Shown piece by piece: positions 26,214 through 38,330 of a stretch of 64,000 nucleotides of DNA (positions within the stretch are counted from its first letter, which is position 1; the number at the start of each line of letters is the position of its first letter). The DNA lies in NCBI GenBank assembly GCA_013365325.1, contig JABVXV010000004.1, forward strand, positions 434,001 through 498,000, written 5' to 3'. The position numbers were made by a program, and so were the translations under genes. The stretch is from Dipetalonema caudispina (lineage: Eukaryota > Nematoda > Chromadorea > Rhabditida > Onchocercidae). The notes below the pieces were generated by a model. That model did no database searches and was not told where the DNA came from. It worked only from the letters and a program-made list of their open reading frames with translations.

Positions 26214-29200
26214 ATGCTTCAACAATCATTCCTTATCCTTTATTCGTTATGTCAATGGAACGTTGAAGGAAGTGAACGACGTGTTGATCGTGACTGGGAA
26301 TTACCAGTAACTCCTCAACTCTATTTAGATATATTCCATTTAAACAATTCAGAAAATGGAATTCAACAACGACTTCCACCACCGTCAGTTGGTCGTAGTT
26401 CATTGAAGCAGAAATTGGATCATTTCGATAGCAATAATGGACGAGAATGGAGGCAGGTAGTCTGTTTTATCGCAATTTTCTACCTAATATTAATAAACCA
26501 CTAATATTCATTTTCTCACATAGTTTTGGGCACATTTAAAGGCTAAGAAAATTTGCATTTGTAGTTTTACACGCACAGAAAATCACCGTATCAACGTCCT
26601 GATGGTGCGGTATTTTTGGTTGTTGGTGGCGAAAATGGAGCGGATCGTGCCTGGCTAACGAATCAAGGCCTGCCGTATGTTCAGTTGGCAGATCAAATTA
26701 ATGCTAGCATATTTATGCTTGAACATCGATTTTACGGTAGCAGTCGTCCCACCAAGTATCTCTGTTATTTTACCTTATCTTTCCATAAATTACCTTCTTT
26801 TCAAGCCTCTATTATTTGCTAATTTATTTACAGTTAGTAGCGTGGAACAACAACACAATTGATTAATAATTCAGACATAGCTGTCCCTTACTTTCAGGGA
26901 CACTTCTGTTCAAAGCCTAAAATACCTTAATGCAAAACAGGCTGTCGAAGACATTGATAGATTTGTTGAAGAAGTGAACCAACGAGAGAAATTAACAAAT
27001 CCGAAATGGATTACTTTTGGTGGAAGTTATTCAGGTCATATTATCACTAATCTTTGCTTTTGAAACAAGACGGTTTGATGTTACTGAATTGAGCCTAAAT
27101 ACTTTGGCACAGCTGTGTAGTTCATTTTTAGTCTCGTTTTCAAAAATATAGAAGGAAATCTTTCTTCATCGATCCATATGACTTCTAATCATTGCAACCA
27201 GATCTGCTCTATCATTTTTCAAGAAAAAAAAAAAAGATAATTGCAACGAACAGCAATAAATATCTTCCTTACCTTGTAATAAGAGAAATTTCAGTGCTTC
27301 AAAAATGTCCTCTTTTTTTCAAAAAAAACTGTTCTTTAAAAATAGAAAGGTTGACGATAACAGAAAGAACAGGATTCAATTTGCTTGTGAATTAATTTAA
27401 ATGTGAAGAAAATGAAGATTAAAATAATTGATGCTTAACAGCTTCTACAAAAAGAGCTCTCTTGTTATACTTCTCACATCTGTATCAAATGCACCAATAA
27501 AGTAACGCATCTATGGACCTAAAAATCTTAAAAGTAATTTACCACTGACCTTTAAACAATAACATAACACATACCATTACTGAACTCCAAAAACAGATGT
27601 CTAAAAAAGCCTGACGTTATTTTGCAGGTAATTTGGCAGCTTGGGCTCGGGAGAAACATCCCCGAAATATTCGAGCAGCAGTGGCCAGCTCAGCTCCTTT
27701 ACAAGCTAAACTTAATTTTAAAGGCAAAAATTTCAATCATATTCGTCCAATTTTTTAATGAATTTCTAATCAAAAAAGAGAAGAGTAGTAAATCAAACTA
27801 TTAGATCAAGAATTAAAGTAATCAAGGCCAAATCGATCTGGATAGTACAACAACATATGATCGATTTACATTTTTCATTAGTAGTTGTAATAGACTAGCG
27901 CAGAAATTACAGAGTTCGAAGGGCAAATTGAAAAAATTATCGGAAAAAAAGACTCTGAATGCGTAGCGGTGATACGAAAATTGTTCCAGAAGATGCGCCA
28001 AATGTCAACAACACCTGAGGGCAGGCACGAACTTGTGAAGATATTTCGGTGCTGAAACGTTTCATTTTTTTCCAAACATTTTCATTTAAGTCTTATGTGA
28101 TTGGAAGAGCAGATAACAGAAAACTGATTTGCTCTCTTTTTCAGGTTAGATGACTCTTTAATTCGTCCAACAGTATCCCAGAAAGATATCGCCAATTTCT
28201 TTCTTGTAATCAGTAATTATATCAGTTTTATCGTAATGCACAGTGGAATCAATGTGGTTTGTTGCATATTGTGACCGATGAATTCTGTAGTACTGTTAGG
28301 ATTTAAAACTTCAAATTTTGACTTTCACTTTCGAAAAATTTGGAAAAATTATACTCCGATTAGAAAACTGGAGCAATCGATTATCAGTCAGTCTGGAGAG
28401 TTGGCATGGAAATTCAGCAAATTTCCAGAAAGATCATCGCGATTTATTGACTCTGGATATGATGTGTAGCAAGCTAACTTATTCACCGTCGCTAGAATCT
28501 ATACGGGTATTAATTGGCATGGTTATGTCATCCCAAGGGAAGTCTCCACATTCCGCCATCGATATCGGCTACGACAGTTTTCTTGAATTCATGCGTGATG
28601 AACACTGGAACACGCGCAACGCGCAACGTTAGTATCGTTTCTTCTACATTATTGCTGTAACTAAAAGATAAGGGAGGAAAATAGGGAAGATTGCCTGATC
28701 ATCAGTTTTCGATGATAATAAAAGAGACAATATTTCAATGAAATGAGATGAAAGTGTCGGGGTAAGAAAGTAATGAAGGAAATAACCCGGAAAATAAATA
28801 TTCTACTGAATACTAAGTGCAATCGATAATTGTTTTAATCAGATTAAGCTCAGCTATGATTTAATCAGATAAATGCAAATAATAGATGATTGTTTTAAAT
28901 AGAAATGAATCGAATGATGTCGAATGATAGTTTAAAGAAAATGGGAAAAACAAGTGACTGATTATTTTCAGCTCGTGCATGGCTTTATCAAAATTGTCAT
29001 GAATTTGGTCATTTCCGAACCAGCGAAGAAGTAAATGGCTTATTTGGTGGTACTCTACCCCTGAGGTATTTTATAAATTTCGAATGTAATAGTTGTATCA
29101 TTTCCTTTTACAAGGAGAAGTTTAATTTGTTTTAAAATATTTTCAATTGGTCAAAATGTTAATGTAGTTTCTTCTTGGCTCGTTGCACGGACGTATTTGG

Positions 29201-29594
29201 TGGTAATTTCTCTCCCGAAAATACGAAGAAAAGGATCGTTGAAACGAACCAATATTTTGGTGGAAATGAACATTTTCAGGTTTACATTTCCAGAAATTCG
29301 ATACTGATTGATAGAATGCTTGATAATATCACTGCTAATTATTCTTCTTTTGTTTCGTTTTTCCATTACCTTTATCAACAACGGGAAATTTCATAATAAG
29401 TAATAGCACGATCTATCAAATCAGTCTTAATCTTACCTCATAATTCTTGAAACTTTAGAGTTACGTTACAGGCGACAGATGTGATATTATCCAATGGCTC
29501 CGATGATCCATGGACCTTACTCGGTGTGTACAATGGTACCAGCGCTATCGGCAATTATATCATCTGTATTGAAGGTTTCTTTTGTTCTGGATAA
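26214..29594 (+). CDS. Serine carboxypeptidase S28 family protein (PRSS16/PRCP-like), secreted
   Basis: Lysosomal/secreted Pro-X peptidase-type fold. Ten exons, all in phase: 26214-26456, 26565-26755, 26898-27034, 27628-27723, 27913-28048, 28145-28212, 28364-28627, 28972-29065, 29168-29279, 29472-29594; 487 aa. A signal peptide (MLQQSFLILYSLC) follows a TTTCAG acceptor two bases before the ATG. Family motifs seen: LDHFD, VFLVVGGENG, FMLEHRFYG, the nucleophile GGSYSG (Ser188), AAVASSAP, YQNCHEFGHF and SNGSDDPW (Asp459). The region expected to carry the G-x-A-H-C catalytic His instead reads EGFFCSG followed by a stop. Either a last exon was missed or the protein is inactive. Intron 4 appears to use a GC donor. 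The 28213-28363 intron was chosen over shorter options because it restores family spacing. Confidence 0.88.
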
Positions 29595-29888
29595 GTGCGC
29601 AGCACTACCGAATTAACTAAGGAATTTAACTTAAATAACACAACTGAGATTAAGAACTTCCTTTATAAGCTAAGAAATATGCGAGGTAAGAAACAAGAAT
29701 TAGCATTATTTTTTTAAAAAAATTTAAAAATGAGAATCGACGAAGCATTACGGAAGGATGTTGCAGGGACGAGCCATGTAGCCGATTTTTATCCTCCAAG
29801 TTCTTCTGATTCCAACTCTCTGAGAACTGCGCAGTATAGGATAATACAGATGATCGAAAAAATTGTGTTGTAATTGTTCAGTTAATTG

Positions 29889-29894
29889 AATAAA
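29889..29894 (+). terminator. Possible poly(A) signal after the S28 gene
   Basis: AATAAA about 295 bases after the stop at 29594. No stronger signal lies nearer. If a further 3' exon exists, this site would be intronic. Confidence 0.3.
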
Positions 29895-32283
29895 TAGTAC
29901 TGGAATATTTATTTTCAAATGAATAAATGTTATCGACTTGAGCGACTCCATTTTAGACAACCTGTTTCCGTCAATTAAACTGGTTCTCTAGGATATTTCA
30001 GGATCCAAAAATTGAATCTATGCTTAATTTGATTACATTTAAATGCAGTAGACAGTTGTAACATCTTTCATGATCACCTCAGTCGTATATTCTTTCATAA
30101 CCTTTCGTAGCATTCATTACTTCTGCCAATACTGCAATGAACCATTGATTAATTTTAAATAACAAATTAAAATACATTTGGAATTTTAGCAAGTAATTTG
30201 AATGATTTTCAGAAAGGAATATTCCAACATTGATATCACATTAAATACCGCCCAAAATAGACTTGATTCGATTAACATAGTGCTAAAAAAAAAAAAAAAA
30301 TTATGCCGCAGAACTGGATTAATAGGACAGGCTGTCTCCAAAAATTCAATAAAAAAAAAAAAAATGAAAGGAATGCTGGGGACGATATGAATTTATTTTG
30401 TTGAACACATATCACTTGAACCCGTAAACTAATTTGTAGTCAAGGAAAATGTCGACTGATGTCAGTTGGGCACTACTACTATATTATTATATATACCATC
30501 CGACAGTCACTACTAATATTCATCGTGTAACAATCATCCAACCTACTCTTTAGCTTATTGTATAAAGTATTAAATTAAGCTTACCATGAAATGAGAGGGA
30601 GGACATCATCATTATTAGTAACAGAAATATCGTTTATACAAATGCATTACTGTGTACTTCCTACCATCCATCACTCTTATCAATCAATCAGTCAACAAAA
30701 AGATTTCATCGGCACATTTCTGTACTATGGCTTCGTCAAATAGCATCTGTGTCCTTTTTGCTTTTTTTTTTTTCTTTTTTCTTTTTTTTTTTTTTTTTGT
30801 GAAAATATTTCATTTAATTGTCATTCTATAATCTTGAACTTCAACTATGTTAGATAATCAGAAATGCATCACAAATAATATCTATTCCAGGAATATTAGA
30901 TGAATCATTTTTATCATCATCGCTAATTGCTAATTATTATCATTATATTCGAATTTGTACGATAAATAGAAGTGATTTATAAATGGTTTATGAGTTCGAT
31001 ATTTTCATAAAATTCACTTCTTTAGCAATACTACTTAATACTAATCCTTTTATTTGAAAAATTAAAATGAAATGTATGAATGAGTCCTAAAGGATTTCAA
31101 TGGTACAGTCCTTTCTTATCATACCATTGTTCACTTCTTTCAGTCCTTCTTGTACTACAGAATACTATAGGCTTAAGCATTTACTCAAAAAATTTTTGAT
31201 GAATTTATCTAATTGCTTCTTTTTAATTTATTCTTTCACTTTCTTAATATATATTGGTCATTTCAGTTTCAGATTAGGGATAATTTGATGGAGCAGATGT
31301 AGTAATGAAACAAAATACTTGAATACTATCAGGTGATCGATTATCAACTATGGAGAAATCTCCTTGAATAATGAATGGGTTTAATGTAGAACTATTATAC
31401 GTACAAAATAATTTTTTATTGTGTGCACTTCAGAGTTCAAATTTACCGATTGAATCACATTACAGTGATGAAGAATGCTCATGGAAGGCACAAATCGATA
31501 CACGAAATGTCAAAATATAGCGATACCAAATGTAAAATCCTCTTTTTTTGTTTCATCGATAATAATATAAAATGAAAAAATCAAATATGAATATTTTCAG
31601 GTGGAAATGAAAATGCAACAGTTGTTATAAATGAATAAAGGGTTGTGTTTTATTAAATAATACCATCCTACAAAATGGGATAGAAATGGTTCAAGATGAA
31701 ATGCATGCATAACTTCAGCCTAGCGGGGTATATATCATGATGTGCTTTCCCATTGTTCACATTAAATGATCACTACTAATTTTGATTCGATTGATTTTAC
31801 ATCAGGAATGAATATCGGTCGTTTTCTAAGAATGCTTGTTTATTTTAAATATTGATACATTTGTTAGCTGCTATTTATTTAGATAGTTTGTATTTTAAGT
31901 GGATCATCATTTCTTTCAGCAAAAGAAGGATAGGATGAAATTTTTTTTTACAGTTGATAGATCATGATATGTATTCGGTAAATGAACCACCTGCATTGAT
32001 AGGACACTCTTCAACATTATCAACTATCATCGGCATTTGCATATGACTAGAAATAATATTAACCAAGAGCCAAATTATATATATGCAAAATAATGTAAAT
32101 CATTTATGACAACATTCATTATGTCGACAATAATCATTCATTGCATATTCTCCCTATACAAAGCTGGAATTATTTCTCTCTCAAAAAAAAGGACAGGACC
32201 ATTATGGACAATGAGGAGAGATAAACATGAACAAATACATATAGATAATAACGAACTGTATCATATGTATGTGCGATGTACAG
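29895..32283. other. Intergenic region
   Basis: About 2.4 kb, very AT-rich, with a long T tract at about 30764-30800 and A tracts at 30285-30300 and 30350-30364. The open frames (for example 31100-31288) have the Phe/Leu/Ser composition of non-coding AT-rich DNA. No gene is supported. Confidence 0.45.
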
Positions 32284-32308
32284 GGACATTGAATGAAGAG
32301 ACAACTGG

Positions 32309-33876
32309 ATGACAGTGCATTTTGTACACCTACTAGTGACAGTCGTAATTGCAGCATCGACCCGACATAAGAGAGGCGATCGTGCTCTTTCAGCTGGTTC
32401 TCAACATCGGTCACTCCACGCTGCCGTATCCGAACTAGCGCCACGAATGCCACTTTTTCAAGGTAATATTAAGAAAATTTTAGTAATTAGAAGAAATGAT
32501 TTTCCTCATTTCATTCAATACAACATTTCTGCACACTGAACATTCAACATTGAAATGGCAACCGCCATTAGTTACTATTCTCTTTTCAACTTTCAATCAA
32601 CACCATATCCCCCTTGCTTACTTTTTTTCGAATTCATTCATCTATTTATCTATCTCATCAATCCATTTTCTTTCCCATCCTTTTATTCTTTACCATTTCT
32701 TCTTTTATCTTATTCTATTCATTTTCATTTAGTTAATTAAGTCCTATTCCACTCATCCATTACTACACTGATGAGCTTTACTTCCAATGATTGTTTTTAA
32801 TTTATTAAGTCTAAGCACAAGGAAAGGATTGTTAAACTAATACATCATTCACTCATTTCTCCACTTCTTACACATCTTACCAACATTCTTTCATAGTACT
32901 ATTATAAAGATTCAGAGTAATTTTTCATTGTCCATCATCTAAGAATTCATCAATCTATCATCTTCACTTCTACTTTCACTGCACAGCATTCTGATAAGTG
33001 ATTCATTTTCGATATCATCAGCATGGATGCATAAGTCCAGAAGTGTACATCGCTAGAATACATTTCTACAATGCTTTTGCAAAAATTGATAAATGTTAAA
33101 TGTCGAGCTAAAATTTTCAAAGCTGTACTATCAAAGCTGTTAACAGTGTTGTCGTAAATGAGTTGTTTAGCAACTGCTGCCAGCTATTCCATTCTTTACG
33201 ATACAGTAGATAACAATCCACTCTATAGCAATCCCTTTTGCTATTATCTTTGCCTATCTGTAATTAAACGTTGAAAACCTTAAATGCTTGGCCAACCATA
33301 ATTGCCTAGTAATATTTTGTAGTGAAGGAGGAATGAAAGGGAAATTCCTAAATGAACCTACTATACATATAATAGCAATGACAATCGTATCATATTATCA
33401 GACAATATCAGATAATATCCCAGATGTATGATAATGTCACAAAACGGAGAAGCAAAGTTTATAGTGAAGAGTAAGAGGGGATGTAGTAATTCGGAAGAAT
33501 CTTGCAAGTGCTACTGTCAAGGTGGCAAACGAATTAGCTATCCGTACGGTTGGATCAATACTACCACATCTATTCAACATCATTCTGTCGGTTTGTTCTT
33601 CTCCTTCTGTCTTACCTTCTTTGTCACTTATTCAATAATAGTAATCAATAATGTATGATCACAAAGTGATCTTTCCCATGATACAATAAGTTATGTCATT
33701 CTTCTACAGATGAATCATCTCGTGCCGAAGATCGTTCATCAACAACAAAATCAGGCCATTTGGAACATGTATCTTACCAGACTGCACATCCCGTTGCAAT
33801 GAGACATCTCGAAAACCAAACACTGGAAAGGAAGCCAAGTTCGTCCATCCCTCTATCTCATCAAATTATCAGTTGA
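32309..33876 (+). other. Alternative reading: separate 106-aa secreted protein
   Basis: If exon 33710 is not spliced at its phase-1 donor (A|GTTGAA at 33871) it runs into TGA at 33874-33876. With exon 32309-32462 this gives 106 aa: a hydrophobic leader, a dibasic Lys-Arg at about residue 21, then Ser/His-rich sequence. A TGTACAG acceptor at 32283 lies 25 bases before the ATG, and an in-frame TGA upstream fixes the start. This would be a distinct small secreted product, or a truncated isoform of the GTPase gene. Confidence 0.35.
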
Positions 33877-35886
33877 ACTGATTGCAACTCGTACATGAGC
33901 CTTGAAATAATAGTTTTATGACATTGAAAGTAGCGAATTTGCCGAATTTACTTTCTATATATATTTCAATGCATAATTGTTTTTTGCTCTTCTACTTGAC
34001 GATTTGCTAAGGAAAGCCTTTTAATTTGTTTCCATCATAAAGCATAAATATATTTTCAGGTGTTTCAACTCAAGTATTGAGTGCCCTTATTGGAAATTCA
34101 GGTGGTAGTACATATAGTCGAACTATGGGTAAAGTTATGCGAGTCCTTGTAAGTGTCTTTCAACAATAACATTAACAAAATATCATTTAAGTGATGTTTC
34201 GAAAGTTTTATTTACTTTAATATATCGTAATTATGGCATATTATACATTTCACTATTCCATAGATGAAAATTATGTTTTTAGAGGTATGGAGAGTGAGAC
34301 TTGGAGAATGATAGGTTATAAGTAATCTTTTTTTTTTACAGGTAGCCGGATCGAAGAGGGTGGGAAAAACTGCATGCTTAGAACAGCTTGCTTGTCTCAG
34401 TGATATCACTGATCAGGTTTCTTTTTTTTTTTTTTTTTTTGCCTTTGTAACTTTTGAAAAACTCGTTTGCTCGTGGATGACTTTCTTCATTCTCTGTTTT
34501 GTTTAGCTAAATTCATCGTAAGTGGAAGTTTATTGATAATTATATATGTTTTTATGTGTTTTAGCCTTACGTACCTACGATTGAAGACACATATCAAGTT
34601 CAAATGGATTACGGAGATCGGCCTAAAGAAATTATGGTTTTTCACGATACGGCTGGAATTAGTGAGAGTGGCCCAATTGATCTCAAACGATCTTATATTC
34701 AGGTATGTTTGTCTTTCATTCTTCCGGTTTATTCAATTCATTGTATTTCATTGATTTTATAGAGTTGCATGGAATTTTTTGTCATACATCCGCATAGCAG
34801 TTTCATAGTTTAAATACATAAATTATCCGGTGTTATTTATTGTGACTCCTTTTTTGCTAATGTAGAAGTGTAATATCGCTTGCTTATTACATCTGTCAAA
34901 ATAGAGCGTTGTAATATAGGTAGCGGACGCATTTTTGTTAATATATTCGGTTGTTGATCACGAAACGTTCAACAGAATGGATATGTTGAAAAAAACAATC
35001 GACAAGCAGTTTGGTAAAGATAAGAAAGAGGTGGTTTCACGTTTGTTTGACAACTTTCTTGTACTTCAGAAGAATTCACTGTTGCCTATCTTCTTGATCC
35101 TTTAATACTGAATAATAAAAACGATAATGATGATCAATTACCGCCTTAATTATGTTGGTCTTTTTTCTTATCCATGTAGTTGCATCGTTGGAATGTTTCA
35201 TGACATCTTAACTTTCAGGTGCCCATAGTTGTTTTGGGAAATATGATTGATCTTCCAGGTAGAAAAGTTGATAGTGAATTCGCACGAAGTTGGGCTACCA
35301 AAGAAAAAGGTTGTAGTTTGCATATATTTTACCTCCATAGCTTCTCTTCCAGAAGTAATTATTCTTACAGTTATTGGGGATTTGGAAATTTCACTTTCTT
35401 TTGTGTGATATGTGCAAATTTTTCAGTGAAATTATATGAAGTAACTGCAAAGAACCGTAACACACTGGTTGATTTAGTAATATATTTAGGTAGCCGACAC
35501 TTTCACTCACAGCGTAAGTTTTCTGTTGTAAAAATAATGCAAATTTTTTATATTGCTCTCGATAATTCAGACTGACAAAAAGACCGATAATGGAAGGACA
35601 TGTAATCGGTTCATATTTCAAATTTCTATATTGAGCGCCATCAGAAGAATCTTTTAGCCATCCTATTTATCTCGTTGTTCGATAAGATCACATTCTGGAC
35701 ACAGTACTTTCGCATGTTCATTTAGATGGATGGGGCAGTCTTAGAAACAGATTTTATGCAGTCATTGGATTAGAAACCATTGGAACCAGCTGATTATTGA
35801 CTTCATTTGCAGGAGAGTCAAAATTTTCTCTCTCTAAGAAGCTGAAAGCTGAAAAATCTAATGCTGCCATAATGATGGATTTGTGA
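32309..35886 (+). CDS. kbrl-1: KappaB-Ras (NKIRAS)-like small GTPase with probable N-terminal extension
   Basis: Core GTPase exons 34125-34148, 34342-34416, 34565-34702, 34920-35030, 35219-35309, 35427-35513, 35813-35886 encode 199 aa matching human NKIRAS1/2 throughout ([33 protein letters not shown]). It has the family's atypical features: P-loop positions equivalent to Ras 12/13 are Lys/Arg, Gln61 is Ile, and there is no CAAX. The NKxD motif reads N-M-I-D. Upstream, 32309-32462 and 33710-33871 plus the ATG-less leader 34060-34124 are all phase 1 and join in frame, predicting 326 aa with 127 extra Ser/Thr-rich residues starting at a hydrophobic [16 protein letters not shown]. The core is certain and the extension is inference. 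The symbol follows the C. elegans naming as I recall it. Confidence 0.8.
34125..35886 (+). other. Conserved kappaB-Ras core
   Basis: If the ATG at 34125 is the true start, this is a complete 199-aa kappaB-Ras (human about 192), with the acceptor TATTTTCAG at 34059 serving as a trans-splice site and a 65-base leader. In the family the protein binds IkappaB PEST regions and Ral-GAPs and slows IkappaB degradation. Whether nematodes retain the NF-kappaB link is doubtful. Core G motifs: G1 at residues 11-18, G3 D61-T-A-G64, G4 N124-M-I-D127. Confidence 0.93.
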
Positions 35887-36853
35887 AATTATCATTGTAT
35901 GCTCTATATTGTTGTTGATTCACCAAAGCTCCGTTTAATCAACAGAACTCAAAGATATTACTTTCTTAATGGAGTACAAATATTTTCGCGGTTTCCTATA
36001 ACCAGTGACTCATAACTTTATATCATTTATACTCAGGTATAACTTTCAGTCATTTGTTTTTATCTCACTACTTTTCTACAAGACACATGATCAAAATCTT
36101 TGACAAGGATCGACTTTTGCATTCAGAAGTAATGGAAGAAGTGAGATATATCCTTAAGAAATTTGCACCCTGCTTACCTTTTACAAGAGAATTAATGACA
36201 GTTGCTTATAGGATGACAATCCTACTCATCGATGTCTTCTATATCCCGTAGCTATGGATTATACGAATCATCTACTCTATATCAGAAGGTCTGATTCTCA
36301 AATCTCTTAATATACATAGTTTCTAAGGAGAGAAAAGCTACTGTCGCTCTTTCCGTTTTTCACTTTACCATATGTTTGAATGTTAATAACTATAAACTGC
36401 CAATTATTTTAGATAATTTTATTATTTATAGCGATATTTAAAACTCTAAATGATTTAATTAAAATTTGGTTTGTCGCAATAAATTTTCACTTGTAAACAT
36501 TCTGTTTTTATTGACATAACACTTTTAATATACATATTCAAATAAGTAGAGACTTTGGTTCGAGATTGATCAACACCGCACTGTTCTTCATTTGAAATTC
36601 AATAGGAAATCATTCATAATATATCGTAGGGTAGCACTCATCAATTTTGGGCTGTAAAAAGATAAAAATCAGAGATTATAAATATCACCAACAAAGAACA
36701 TGTGTATCATTTGATGTATGATGCGACTGTACATGACAGTTGTCCCGAAGTATCTCCTCCTGAATGTTTTTTTGAATGTACCTTTTATTGGTTCCAGACA
36801 GGCTTTTGAGGCGTTGAAGGAGGTCATTTTTCTTGCTTTCTTTAATGATAAAC

Positions 36854-36885
<32 letters not shown>

Positions 36886-37212
36886 ATCCGAATGTTACAC
36901 ACGAATAGTGTATAGTGGAGTTCAATTTAAAGACCTCAAAGTATTCAGCAGAGTTGCTCATTGAATTCTCATATATTGAGCAACGAATAACAGCTTCTTT
37001 CAAGACTCTGTTGAATGAGCAAGATGAGGATGTAGTGATAAGTTAATTACTATTAAATTGAAAAGACTAAAGAATTAAGTATCTATGCTACAAATAAAAT
37101 ACTCATTACCAAGTACCTGTGGTTACAGAACGTACTACGGAAAGTTGAGAAGTCAGTGCTGGTTACTGTATTTTAAAACCGTTATTCATAAAATGAAATT
37201 TAAAAGCTACAG
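35887..37212. other. 3' flank of kappaB-Ras gene
   Basis: Contains an AATAAA at 36478-36483, about 590 bases after the stop, and an (AT)n tract at 36862-36884. The open frame 36054-36251 (54 codons from its first ATG at about 36087) follows a TTTCAG acceptor and has fairly coding-like composition (DKDRLLHSEVMEEVRYILKK) but no partner exon or known motif. It may be a short unrecognised exon or chance. Confidence 0.3.
36862..36884. repeat. (AT)n microsatellite
   Basis: Uninterrupted alternating A/T of about 23 bases following an A tract. Simple repeat without other structure. Confidence 0.85.
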
Positions 37213-37248
37213 AATGCTAAATATCCGCAACGTCAAGTCCATGAGTCG

Positions 37249-38239
37249 ATGAAGATCGATAGAAATAGCAGAAAACATTTAACATCGCAAATCAAAGATG
37301 ATTTCCATGACACTTCAATGACAACTGTAATAATTAATTGGACTAGTGGACAGAACCTCTCACATAGTAACCAAGCTAATATCTCAACTGGCTCTCAAGA
37401 AAACTATCCCAACGAAATACCTTTCCCGAGTACTTATGCCAAGCAGAGCAATTCCACCACTGAAGTATCTTCAATAAGAAGTTTCATCTCCAGCTCAAAC
37501 ATCTCTGAAGTAATGCCATATCAAATTGAAACCGATATTATCATCAATTCAACAAATTACAATCTCACTAGTTTGTTTTCAAAATTTATAAATGAACACA
37601 ATTTCGCTAAATTATGTTATCAGTTTTTTTGGTCATTTTTAATTTGGATACGTTCCGAACTGATTGTTTCACTTACTACTAGCTAAAATTGAAATATATG
37701 AGAATGACATAGAAAACTGATACAGATAGACCGGCCTGTGCTAATTAATTGGTTATTTCGAGCAATTTCAGTTAAGATTCTACAGTTTCCATTAGTTGTT
37801 AAATGTACATGAAATGAATGAAGTTGGACTGCTTCAGAGAAGTCTCAGGAGGAGAAAAATACAAGCAATATTATCATCGAAAATAAGGCGATAGAAGAAA
37901 TTGGGCAAACAATTAAAGTTAACGTCACCTATTCTGTTCATTATTTATTCATTTACTTTGGATGAGATAAATTCAATTTCTGAAATTTACTTCCTTATTT
38001 TTTACAAAAAGTTTTACTTACCGTCATGGGTATATTGTAAATGATAATTTTCCTTTCAGCCATTTTTCGGCATATTTTTACGACACATATGGCGAATAAT
38101 TAGACATCAGCAATTACTTATTTCAGATGTTGCACTATTGTGGATCATATTGAGTAGTATAGCAATTATTATAATTGCTCAAATTCTATTCTGCTTTCTT
38201 ACCTGTGGTCACTGTATTTTTCAACTCAAAGAAGACTGA
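37249..38239 (+). CDS. Unrecognised Asn/Ser/Thr-rich single-pass membrane protein
   Basis: Two exons, 37249-37665 and 38060-38239, join in phase 0 and encode 198 aa. The first 110 residues are Ser/Thr/Asn-rich with at least five N-glycosylation sequons (for example INWTSG, NQANIST, ISEVM region, INSTNYNLT). Near the C-terminus LLWIILSSIAIIIIAQILFCFL is a strong membrane segment followed by a short Cys/His tail (CGHCIFQLKED). There is no signal peptide, so the topology is open. The frame stays open back to a GCTACAG acceptor at 37212, so an upstream exon may exist and the ATG may be internal. No family recognised. Confidence 0.55.
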
Positions 38240-38305
38240 AGTTCTGTAAATATGCACTTCTTTGCATTCAAATTTATTCCATTTTGTTAATTTTTACAAT
38301 ACTGA

Positions 38306-38330
38306 AAAATAAAATAAAAATAAAATTCAT
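38306..38330 (+). terminator. Poly(A) signal cluster of the membrane-protein gene
   Basis: Overlapping AATAAA motifs in an A/T run about 70-90 bases after the stop at 38239. The position supports 38060-38239 as a true 3' exon. Confidence 0.55.

Noticed and set aside
28224..28293. Frame reading FYRNAQWNQCGLLHIVTDEFC as an S28 exon
   Set aside because: It would need an 18-base intron and breaks phase with both neighbours; skipping it with the intron 28213-28363 gives the expected family spacing.
33428..33658. Cys-rich open frame with a membrane-like tail in the kappaB-Ras upstream intron
   Set aside because: No consistent splice sites linking it to neighbours, and it has no recognisable motif.
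36540..36580. GGTTCGA-like box suggestive of a tRNA T-loop
   Set aside because: No matching stems or anticodon arm at the right spacing.
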